A stretch of 64,000 nucleotides of DNA. Source: Charina bottae (Eukaryota; Chordata; Lepidosauria; Squamata; Charinaidae). The notes beneath the pieces were generated by a model. The model searched no databases, was not told where the DNA came from, and saw only the letters and a program-made list of their open reading frames with translations. The DNA is taken from positions 21,968,001 to 22,032,000 of the forward strand of contig JALMGJ010000012.1 in the NCBI GenBank assembly GCA_023362775.1. The letters are read 5' to 3'. Below, piece by piece: positions 53,887 through 64,000 of this stretch (position 1 is its first letter; every line of letters starts with the position of its first letter). A program made the translations under genes and the position numbers.

Positions 53887-55156
53887 AAAGGGCATTGACC
53901 TCTTAACTCTTTGAATCCCTGTATATGCAGCCATGTTTGTACTGTTGAATTAGGGTTACTTACCTTCAACAGGTATATACCAGCACCTCCCCGCTGGACC
54001 TTCCTGGTGGGAATGGCTGTATTTGAACAGAACAGAATTTTCATTCTTTCTGTCTTATTGAATACATGAAGCATATGCTCAGAAAGATTATATATATTCA
54101 ATATTTGTTAGGGAGAGAGGAGAGGGAAACTGGGAACAGTGAAAGGAAAGGTTAGAGAGAAATGAAATATGGGAGGTGCACATGTGAAAATTATCTATAG
54201 GTAATTAGCAAAGGAGTTTGGGGATGTGTCACTGACATTTTTGCATAGATGAGCCAATTAACATGTGTAATGTGTTAATAAGCATTGGCTTCTGAGAAGA
54301 ATAGCCCATGAGAAATTGTGTCAAGTCTCCAAATCAATTCAATAATTGTCATAAAGGGAAGGGGAAGAATTTGACAGTTTTTTTTTAAATCCATAAATGG
54401 GGGACGGGAATGAAATTGACCAACTTGGGCATCCATACTTTTGATACCATGATTTCATTTCTGTTAATACAAAGCTACAAAAGCAACAATCCCATATTTT
54501 GGTACCTCTTGCAGATCTACTTAAAGAACCCCCTCAGAATGTAGCAACTGAGTATATGAACACTTTTGTTGTGTCTTGACTGCGCAGCAGGTTGTCTGGT
54601 ATGTGTGGGCAGGTGTCAAACAATCAACATGGTGGTCACAACTGTAAGAACATAAGATCTCTCTAACCTCGCAATTTGCATCATTCCATAGCCAATCAGA
54701 TATTTCTTTGAGTTTTCCCTCAAAAAATGCAGTTTGAAGCTGATTGGTGGCTGGATTTTAAACTGGATTTTAGTGTAAACTTTTAATGTCTTTTAAGCCC
54801 ATGAAAAGATCAGTATCCACACAGACTTAGTTTTCTTCCCATGGTCTGAAAGTGTTAGATTTTGGAATCTCTGAATTTGTCTCTCTCATGTTGGTTAACA
54901 TTTCAGTCAAACATAGAATTGTAATTCTGTATGTTTTTGATTCATAATCAATGAACAGAATTTCAGTATATATCAAACACTGCACACTTTCTCAAGATTC
55001 AAACCCTGAATGTGAAATTTTCACAAACTATGCCAAGAAACTGGGAACCAATGAATATGGTTCACATACTGTATGGTTCACAAAACCTATGACATTCAGG
55101 TTAAGGAGGTGAGAAGTAATCTCACTGAGAACATTTTAAATCCAAACAGTGCCACC
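53887..55156. other. Unassigned sequence
   Basis: Nothing is recognised. Short A- or T-rich runs are the only low-complexity features. Confidence 0.4.
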
Positions 55157-55203
55157 GAATGAATGAATGAATGAATGAATGAATGAATGAATGAATGAAT
55201 GAA
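55157..55203. repeat. (GAAT)n microsatellite
   Basis: There are about eleven GAAT units, pure throughout. Confidence 0.95.
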
Positions 55204-56090
55204 GAATTCAGCTGTTTTAGATGACATTAATTCAAAACAGAGCATCTGTACAAGGGTGGCAACCTTCAGACCATGGGTTGTATGTACTCTTGTCAGAGTT
55301 CAGTCTGACTCTGACTCTGAACAAGGGGAAAACTACTCTGAACAGAACAACTCTTCAGCTTTCCCTTTTCTGTATTTCTTAGGACCTAGGGAAAAAATTG
55401 GGCAGGGTGAGAATAAAAGCTAAATTTGATTTAATTGAAATACAATTAAAATTAAAACCACAAATATGTTTACTCCCTGTGCATGTAAAAGCTGAACTTC
55501 TATCACATGAACAATATAATGGTTTAGTGACAAACTAAACAATGGACAATGGATGTCCAGGGTGATCCTAACCAGAAAATGTCCCATCAGGCCTATGCAG
55601 ATGAATTAGGCCAGATGCATAGCTCCTGGTCATGAGGATGCATGCAGTGACCACCCCAGGAGTGTCTGCAGACTTTCACTATTTTCACCAGAATGCCCAA
55701 AGGAATCCTTTTGGGACATGCATGCAATATTGTGACCCACATAGGAAAGGGGCAGAGCTTGCATTGCAATGCCATAATGCTGTTTTCATCACTCTGATAT
55801 CACCACCACCACTACTGCAAGCCTTGGATCTGGCCTCCTTTAAAAGCTACCACCAAATTGTCCTTTTTAATGAGACAAAGAGGAACATTCATAAAATACT
55901 TGGGAAGGAATCACATTAATGGCATTAAAGGAAAGTCAAATCAAATCAAATCAAATTCAGGCTGTGCTCTGGCTTCACCCACCAATTTATCATGCTCCTG
56001 CCTATGTTCTGGAGTGATGTTTCTCAGATCCTGCCCATAAGCCAAGTTGTGCTAGAATGTGCTATGTTTGCAAATCAAATAGATACTCCT
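55204..56090. other. Unassigned sequence
   Basis: No element or exon is recognised. An AAATC repeat (about four units) lies near 55934-55955. Confidence 0.4.
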
Positions 56091-56105
56091 CAGTGGTAAC
56101 TAGAA

Positions 56106-56418
56106 GGGGCGCGATGGCTCAGTGGTTAAGATGCCAGGCTTCTTGATCGGAAGGTCGGCGGTTCGAGACCCGAGCACCGCGTGACGGAGTGAGCTCCTGC
56201 ACTCGCCCCAGCTCTTGCCAACCTAGCAATTCGAAAGCATGCAAGTAGATGAATAGGTACCACTTCAGTGGGATGGTAACAGCATTCTGTGCTTGTCATG
56301 CCGGCCACATGAGCACGGAAGCGTCTTCGGACAGCGCTGGCTCTTTGTCTAAGAAAAGGAGATGAGCACCACCCCCTAGAGTCGGACACGACTGTGCAGG
56401 GGAAACCTTTACCTTTTA
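56106..56418 (+). mobile_element. tRNA-derived squamate SINE, copy 6
   Basis: The head GGGGCGCGATGGCTCAGTGG, the B-box region GGTTCGAGACCCGAGCACC and the tail GAGTCGGACACGACTGTGC...CCTTTACC identify the family. CAGTGGTAACT flanks the copy (56091-56101 and 56419-56429). The middle block lost about nine bases (GCATGCAAGTAGATG). Confidence 0.95.
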
Positions 56419-56429
56419 CAGTGGTAACT

Positions 56430-59400
56430 GGAGTGCCACTGTTGCCATGCGAGAAACCTGCCAAGAAGAAGCCTTTCTCCCACAGTCATTAGGCCAATGG
56501 CCCTCCTTCTGGAAGTTAGCAATGTCATGATGCTGGGTCATGGGGCAAGGAATCCTTCTATGTTGTGGCAGGAAGAAGGTCTCTATTGGCCTGTCACTGG
56601 TAGCTGAGAAGCCCCCCTTCCCCGATTTGTGTGGGAGTAGTGGTCCCCACCCATCAAGGGGTCTTCAGGTTAGAAAAGGTGGAGGGAGGGTCTTGTTCCC
56701 CTGGGGGGCACTCCCACTATACACAAAGGCTCGCCCCACCTTTCACTGGCCAAACCTGGTCTTTGAGAGATTGCTGAACGAAACAAAATCTGGACCTCAT
56801 TGTGTGGTGGTGGAGGAGGAAAATCCTTGAATATTTGAGAGCTTTTGATGTGGTTTGGTTGTTGTACGTTTCACCCCCATTTCTTTTAAGTGCCGACAGC
56901 TGATTTATTTTATGTTGTTTTTGTTTTTGTTTTTAAAATGTACAGCATCCGGGAAAGAACTGGGGTCATGAACCGTAAGGAGCACCAGGACTCTATTAGT
57001 TGATAACATTTGAATCAAATTAACATGGGTGGTCTCAGCTTCATCAAATGTCTGAGAACTCAAGGGAAATGTCCTGTTCTAGAAAATGAATGAAACTTGC
57101 TTTTGTTGTTGTCAATATGTTTTATTTTAGGAAGGCTAATGCTTTTCTGCCCATGCTGAAAACATCTGACTCTTGAGACAGCAAAAGATTAATCGCTTGA
57201 TGGGTGGTACTGAATGTTTCCCCTCCCTGTATGCATAGTGTGATATTTAGTCTCTTTAAAAGGGTAGTGATGGTTGCGATTAAATGTTTTGTGTGTATGA
57301 ATGATGTGTGGAGATTAAACTGGGCTGGAGGAGAGACAGACAATGGTTAAAACCCCCTCCTCATTATTGCTGTATCTCAGCAGGTGGACCAAATCTCAGA
57401 AATCCATCCACAGAAGAGCAGCATGGCTTGATAAAAGAACGCAGCAAGCCACCAAAGTGTTAAAGTTACAATTGTGAGTTTTTATTTTTCTTTTCCAGCC
57501 CCCAGTTGGAGTGATTGGTATGTGGAGGAAAAAGAGAAAGAAAGAAAAAGAAATCCTTCTGTTTACAAAGCAGCTTGGCATAGCTGCATGGCTTTGAATT
57601 TCACATACCCTTTTGTACTTTGTGATGGGCAATCCTGGGGCAATCTGAAAAGACTGCCTCCCTTGCCCCAGTGACCACATTTTTTGCCATTTTCTCATGA
57701 TGCATCTCATCTCAGCCTATATCCAAGGCAGCTTGGTGTTATTCTTAGCTGTTCCAGTTTTAAAGTATTCTTTTCCTCCATTCCTGACTACTTTTGCTGT
57801 GAATATGATACAGCGTGCTTCATCAACGGTGTGGTTGCTCATGCAGCAGGGGTTGGGATCTGTCCAGCTCCTACAGATTATTTTAGACTTCTGCAAGGAC
57901 ATTGTGTCACTTGGACCTGGTCTCTGTGACCAGTTTGGCTTGGGCTGCAGGACAGACCAAACACATGGAACTCACAGAAGCATCTGCCTTTGTAATGCCT
58001 GACCGGTACTCTCCATATTACGTGTTAGGTCTTACATAGGTTCCTTATAAACATTGGTTTAACGCTCTTGTGAATGGGCGCTACTCATGTGCTACACAGA
58101 AGGTTCATTTAAATGAGGACAGACAGTCAAGTTCTACCAGCTCTGGGCTGGTACTTTTGTCATCACTGGATGCACTGCAAGTGTTCTGCTGCTTCTGCCA
58201 ACAAAGGTTGTTTGTTAATGTTTTTATTACTTGTATTATTTCTGAGAACTTGAGCATGAACATTGCAAAAGTGAGGACATTATGTGGCAAAATAAGGACT
58301 GGCAACTTTTCTGCCAGTTCAAGGTCTGCCGGAGAGCACTTTTATTCAGGTGTGTGGAAAAGCACTTGGTATGCCAGCCATTACAATTACATATCCAACC
58401 TGCTTTTCTACATTGTGCGCGCTAGGTATTGTATGAAAGTCAAAAGGATAATCAAGGATGGGCCATAGAGATTCTTGAGATTCTTTTTTTAAAGATGGAA
58501 AAGTAGGATACATACTTTTTACAAATAAATGATAATAAAAAATAATTGAATACTAGCACTAAGGCAAGAAGAACAGACCGGACATTAGAATTGTGTCGTC
58601 TCAGAGAGCTGAAATATCCACTAAAAATACAGCAAGTGTTGAAAGCCTGTTTGAACCACATCCATCTTCAAGGCCAGTTAAGAGCAGGAAGAAAGGACAC
58701 AACTCAGGGTCAAATGAGATGTGGCTTGGTACAACTCTTTTCTATTATTGGTTGTGGGAAACCTCCAGGGGTCCTTGGGGAATGTGGCAGTACAGAAATA
58801 CTGTAAATAATTAAATAAAGTATTTCATAATATCCCATTATGCTGACCTGGTTGGTTTAGTACCGTGGAGAATCAGGGTCTCATTGAGACTATCAAGCTA
58901 GACTGATACATATTACTTCAAGACACAGAGGCAAGAGGCCTCTTGATAGCAGTTACTAGGGAACACGCTTCGAAAACCACTTCTGGGCTTCCTAGAGACA
59001 TAGGGTGGGTTGCTGAAGGCACAAAACGTTGGACTGAATGGGTTTTTGATCTGATCCAGTACTGCTCTTCTGGATGCTTCTTGCCCCAGCTCAGTGTTCC
59101 TAGTGAGGACCTGGTTATTTACAGCATGGAGCACAGTCAAAAGGAGCCATTCTACCTCCTCAGCCACCACTTTCCCTATCCACCCTCTTTTTCTTAGCTA
59201 AAATTTCCCCAGAGCTTTACTGCTCAGGAGTAATCATATCCTGGTTCCTGGCTACATCTGAACCTCTCTCATTCTGCTTTCCTTCCCCCAATAAAAGCAT
59301 GCTCCAGTGCTCGGAATCCTGCTCCCAGCACCAATTTAACAAGCCAAGGAAAGGAACGCCCCCCTAGAAGCATAGCACTCAAGTTGTTAATTGCACAGAA

Positions 59401-59500
59401 TGTACCCTAAATGGATTTCTTGTGCTCCGTTGCATGCTTAACAAAGAAGAGAGAGTTGAAAATGCATAGTGCTGCAAAAGAAGATTCCATGATTCACAAT
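56430..59500. other. Unassigned sequence
   Basis: No repeats are recognised. Overlapping frames at 57684-58002 and 58070-58468 (up to 132 codons) lack domains. If a host exon exists in this window this is one of the intervals that cannot be excluded. Confidence 0.4.
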
Positions 59501-59574
59501 CCTTCCTTCCTTCCTTCCTTCCTTCCTTCCTTCCTTCCTTCCTTCCTTCCTTCCTTCCTTCCTTCCTTCCTTCC
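59501..59574. repeat. (TTCC)n microsatellite
   Basis: About 18 TTCC units, pure and the same motif as 23657-23743. Confidence 0.97.
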
Positions 59575-60018
59575 GCTGCACCTGTTCTGCAGGTGCTGGG
59601 GAACCACAGGGATAAAGACATGAACTTCCCCGTTCCAGTTTTTGAGTAGACTATGGTCTGTTTATTGTTCGTTCATTTGTCTATTCACAACCCACTGAAG
59701 CACAAAGTGCTACCTATCTCCTTTGTGTTCTAACAACACAATATTAGATTAGCTGGATGTAGCTGAGACTCCGAGGTGGGTAGCCTGGTCAGTAGTAAGA
59801 AACAGTTGCCATATATATAGTGTATGTATATATGTATGTGTGTGTATGCACATGCACATGCACATACACATATACACGCACTCAGTGGGGACACAAAGCC
59901 AAAGAAAGATTAACCCATAGTATTATAGTTTAAACATATATTTCCCTCTTTGATAGTGAATGAGAAGAGGGAAAGAGCAGATGCAGCCAAGGAAGTAGAA
60001 TAGCTTCTTTTGTCTACA
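59575..60018. other. Unassigned sequence with a TATG/CACATG tract
   Basis: Alternating TATA/TGTG and CACATG repeats lie near 59811-59876. Otherwise nothing is recognised. Confidence 0.45.
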
Positions 60019-60026
60019 CTCTATGC

Positions 60027-60285
60027 CAGAGCTTTCCAAACTGTGTGTCGGGACACATTAGTGTGTCGACTGCAGTGTCTGGGTGTGTCGTGGCTGCTGC
60101 TGCCTCCGAGCCCTGCCAGGATTCCACGCAGGTCCTAGTGCCTGCCTTGTGCCTGGCTGCCTCCAAACCTGCTGTGATTCCGCGCAGGTCCTAGTGCCTG
60201 CCTTGTGCCCTGCTGTAAGAGTGTGTCACGAAATGATGCATGTCTAAAAAGTGTGTCACCAACATGAAAAGTTTGGAAAGCTCTG
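60027..60285. mobile_element. Non-autonomous hAT element (CAGAGCTTTCCAAACTG family), copy 4
   Basis: The termini CAGAGCTTTCCAAACTGTG and AGTTTGGAAAGCTCTG are perfect inverted repeats over 16 bases. The target duplication CTCTATGC is exact (60019-60026 and 60286-60293). Two CCTAGTGCCTGCCTTGTGCC units fill the interior, making it the shortest and cleanest member of its subgroup. Confidence 0.95.
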
Positions 60286-60293
60286 CTCTATGC

Positions 60294-63200
60294 CGTAAAT
60301 GACCAGGCCACTTCCTGTCTCAACACCGAGGGAGAAAGATTTTGCAAGATGCAGCATTCATACATAGATGCTTAGAGGAGGACCTTTTGTGCAGGTACTA
60401 CTTCCCTTGGGAATGGAGAAATAAATCCCCTTCCCTTTGCAGCTGGTGCCCAGAAAAACTAGGGGACAGATCACCAAGCCTAGACTTTTTTTTTAATTAT
60501 GAAAACGTTTTAAGCAATAGGCATAAGCTTGCCTATGTGTGTGAATATGGTCTTACGCCGCCTCTCTCCCACTGTGCTGGGGCGAAAAGCCTTCACACTC
60601 TTCATATGCTGTTGATTAAAGCTGCTTAACTTTGACTGAATCATGCTCCTCAAGTTGGTGCCATTGCATAATGTATTTTATGGACTGTGGTTATCAAAGC
60701 CATGTCATGGCAGAATCGGTGGGGCAGAAAAATTGATTAAGGGGATGCTTCAGCACTCACGCTATTCACCAGGGCAGTAACAGAAGGAAAGACCAATATA
60801 GAGTGGAGGTTGGCTGACTGTTCAAAACTGCCATTGTCACTGGCTGACTCAGGACCACAGGAGAAAGATTCTGTTTGTCATATACAGTATATTAAGAAGT
60901 CTGACATCAATGACACCAGAAATATTTAGAGGTAGAGATAGAGGTCCCTGGTGAGTCCATCTTGCCAATAGGATTTTCGTATAAAGATTGGCATAGACCA
61001 TTGACTTTTTCAGTCTCCTAGCATGGCAAAAAACAAGGTAACCACAATTTCACTTGCCTATTCCTGGACTTGCTGCAGCTAACTGCCAAGCTATGACAAT
61101 CCACAAGAGCAGAGGATGGGGTGGATAACAGCCTTGCTGTGGGCAGGAGACTTTTTGGTTCCTTATTTTCTGACCCGTTAGGAGATTAAGTGGGATCAGA
61201 AGGTCTCCTGCCTCTGCCAGTCTGAAAGAAACATGAGTTAGACCTTATTCAGACACCCTAATTTAATGCATGATGGAGACTGAAGACCAAGATCTCTGCT
61301 GCTGTTATTGTTCTCATCACACTTCTTGTGTTGAGGGCCAAGAATTACACTGGAAAGCTTTGTCCATGCAGGAAATGAAAAGGAATTGTGACTGATTCTT
61401 TTGATGGTCTAGTACTCTATGGGTACATCCACACGAGAACTTTGTACCACTGGACTGTTTGGTCTCATAATATCAGCTGTTTTGATGGGCTGGCTCTGCT
61501 CTAGTATATTTGAAACTGAAGCAAAGTCATCTCTCCTGTTGAATTGCTGGGTTCTGGTCTGTGGAAAAAAAAATCTGGTTAATTAATTCAGTAACCCGGT
61601 GAAACATATAGTCTGAACTGGCCATAAGTTTTCTGGACACTGACAACTTTTTCCAGTTTCTGCTAAGATTAGAAACGTTTTAAAGAAAGCACTCAAAGGT
61701 TAGCATTTTGATCTCCCTTCTTTCTCACCTGTTGATAAAGTGAGCTGATCTGAAGAGTAGAAGGTGTCTGATCTAGTGGAAGTTGGTTCCTTGGGACGGA
61801 GGCGAAGCAAGTGGTTTAAGACTTGAGGGACGTCTTTTGGGAATCCTGGTTTGGAGACCACCAGTTACAGTCCAAGGACCAAGGACTGGATCTTACTTTA
61901 TGCTGGAGACATAGGGGAGATAGATTCAGATTGCTTCTGTGTCCTAGCTGCTCTTAATGACTCAGGAAAGAACCCTGGCAGGGGGTACAATTCCCTGCTC
62001 TTAGTTGGAACTTGACTGAAAGAGTCAAGGGCAAAAAAACCCAATTCAGTTTTGCAAACTAGCCATAGACAATCTCCTCTGCAAATGTGTATTTTGGACT
62101 TTGTGAGGACACTGCCTTGTTTAATTATTTCATTTATCACAGAACACTAACCATTCTTTCAGGATGCGCAGAATATGAGAGGTTTTTCAGTGGCAGGTGT
62201 GCATGCAAGTGAGTGATTGTATTCCCCCCCCTTATATTCAAATCCTTGGGAATTCTATGGAATGCATTTTTACTCCAATGGCCCTGTCAATCTTTCTTGC
62301 ACCTGTTACAACATGAAGGAAATAGCTTCTTATAATTTACCCATCTTGTTGCCAGTTGGAAAAAAAATGCTCACAAAAGTAACTCTTAATTATTTAAATT
62401 GTTTTGTAAAACATAAAATTAAGATCACATCCTTTAATAAGCATAATAAACTTAGCAATGAAGCATAAATAAAATATAGGTTATTAAAGTACTGTAATGT
62501 GATAGTAAAGAGCTTATAGGTGCCTATAATTACAGGAGCTGCATGTAAATAATTCCACTACTTACAAGCATTTTCAGCCACTGGAAAGCAGATGGTTTCA
62601 AAAGGGTGTGGAGAAGAAGAAGCTGTTCCTCTTATTAACTCCCTCATTTATGAACTTCCAAATGGATGGTTATGAAATGTGCAGTGTTCTGATTGATAAA
62701 CAAAAGATGGGTGCTTTTTTGCTTTGCTCTTTGACATCTACATAAAATGAGGAGCAAAGTGAAGATGATGCCAAATCATATATGACTCAACAGATGTCAA
62801 CATTACGTTTAAAAGAAGCTCAATGCAGTAACAGGAAGCTGACGGTTCTAATGGTAAAGCAACCTGATTGATGCTAAGAAACCAATCTATTGTCTTATGA
62901 AACTCTCTTTCATTTCTTACAGATCTTGGATTTAGTGGGCAAAATCTAACTCCTTTAAGCCATGCAGCTAGAACTACGAGTTCATATGATTCATTTCTTG
63001 TAGTCCAAACAGCTGTTCCTGATAGTTCTCCCTGCAGGTATCTGTTGGGGGATTAGTAAAGCTTCACAGGGTCATACATCACAAGAAGTGGATGTGTAAT
63101 TGCATTAAATATGCTTCATCTCCTTAAATTCACTTATCCCGAATCATGGATACTGGCAAGATCCAGTGTTATTTCTCTGTGAAGTGTTTTATTTTGCAGC

Positions 63201-64000
63201 GGCATAGATGATGTTTGTAAATCAGAGAGACCGTTCAGGAGACAGCCGTCAAGGTGAGTCTGGCCTGAACAAAAATGAAAGAGGAAACAATCCTGAAGTG
63301 ATCTTGACAACTTTGAGGGCCCCAGCAGAATTCAGTGATCCTCCTCCTTTCTATTTAGGACACCAAACCATTCCAGTAACTGCTCCTCCTCTGATAATTA
63401 GAGCATCAGGTCCCTTTTACAGAATGTAAAACTGTCATGGAACTTCAAAATACTTCTGGACCTTTTCAGAGAAGTATAAAAGAATGTTCTGTAATAGGGA
63501 GATTCTAAACCCTTGGTTAGCACAGGCAAAGAGGTCAGAAGGAACTGAATCTTAGATTCAATTTCTGGGAAAGCTGGCCAAAATGGTTTTTTAAAAATTC
63601 TCTACCCAATTGTAGACAGAGAAAGTTAGAGCATGATTTGCCCATATTTCTCCAGGGTAAATTCTCCAACTATTTCTCAAGGACAGGACCCTTCCTTAAG
63701 TGGGAGTATCACTACTCAAAACTCCTAATTGGAGAAATTCCCTTGTTACAGCTTTTATGGGAGATGTGAGAAGCTCTGGTGGTGGTGGAGTGCAATTTAG
63801 GTGAGAAGAGGCAACACACTCAGGCATGTGGGCAATGGGAAGGAAATGTTTCAAAGAGACTCTGACTTAATTAACTCATTAGGAGTCCAGCTAGGATTTT
63901 ACTTTTATAGTTTTCAAGTTTATGTTTTTATTCCAGATCAGCGTTAAGGATGCTTTTTTGAAATCTGTGTAGTTCTTGCTCTTATGGTTTACCATCTACG
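60294..64000. other. Unassigned sequence to window end
   Basis: No transposon or exon is recognised in 3.7 kb. The stretch from about 62380 to 62760 is AT-rich with non-repetitive sequence and homeodomain-like core motifs, so it could be conserved regulatory DNA. The final 600 bases carry no open frame above 73 codons. Confidence 0.4.

Noticed and set aside
57684..58468. Overlapping open frames as exons
   Set aside because: Frames of 81-132 codons overlap on both strands with no domain or splice evidence.

Overview
This window looks like intergenic or intronic DNA from a squamate reptile (lizard or snake). It holds no convincing host exon, rRNA gene or functional tRNA gene. The case for a squamate is the mixture of repeats: RTE-BovB LINEs in two subfamilies, several CR1-superfamily LINEs ending in (AAAT)n, Penelope-like elements (PLEs) of two kinds, a 5S-rRNA-headed SINE, a tRNA-derived SINE ending in CCTTTACC repeats, and several families of non-autonomous hAT and TA-target elements. 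Species cannot be settled from the sequence alone.

Layout. 0.3-2.3 kb: an antisense BovB broken by a small hAT element and ending at a 47-bp palindrome of probable PLE origin, then a sense BovB 3' end beside a second copy of the same small hAT. 3.6-4.5 kb: a 5'-truncated PLE with a GIY-YIG endonuclease and a hammerhead-like motif, inside a 13-bp target duplication. 7.0-8.6 kb: an L1-like antisense region interrupted by BovB, then a hairpin-rich hAT. 10-14.9 kb: SINE, PLE terminal fragment, antisense SINE, CR1 and classical CR1. 16.3-17.6 kb: antisense CR1 pieces. 18.2-20.8 kb: SINE, an antisense PLE with a 413-codon open frame (reverse transcriptase plus GIY-YIG), and an old RTE-like LINE. 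22.6-28.6 kb: four CR1 copies, one with an in-frame internal deletion and one split by a TA-target element. 28.9-32.8 kb: a 5S-headed SINE split by hAT, LINE tails and another hAT. 33.6-34.2 kb: a tandem duplication split by BovB. 35-44 kb: SINEs, CR1 copies and a LINE with a terminal zinc finger. 46.4-50.7 kb: BovB, a compound palindromic microsatellite, a possible BovB transduction and a second TA-target element. 53.6-60.3 kb: a GC-rich hAT, a SINE and a hAT. The remainder to 64 kb is largely unassigned.

Nothing here forms an operon or pathway. The functional logic is that of mobile elements: LINEs supply target-primed reverse transcription, non-autonomous hAT and TA-target elements need transposases that are not encoded here, and the PLEs pair a reverse transcriptase with a GIY-YIG nuclease and a self-cleaving RNA motif. 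The most informative signals are exact target-site duplications around many insertions, hammerhead-like cores in three PLE copies, inverted PLE termini, and a BovB-spacer-BovB unit flanked by one target duplication. Family assignments rest on recognition of motifs, not on a database search.
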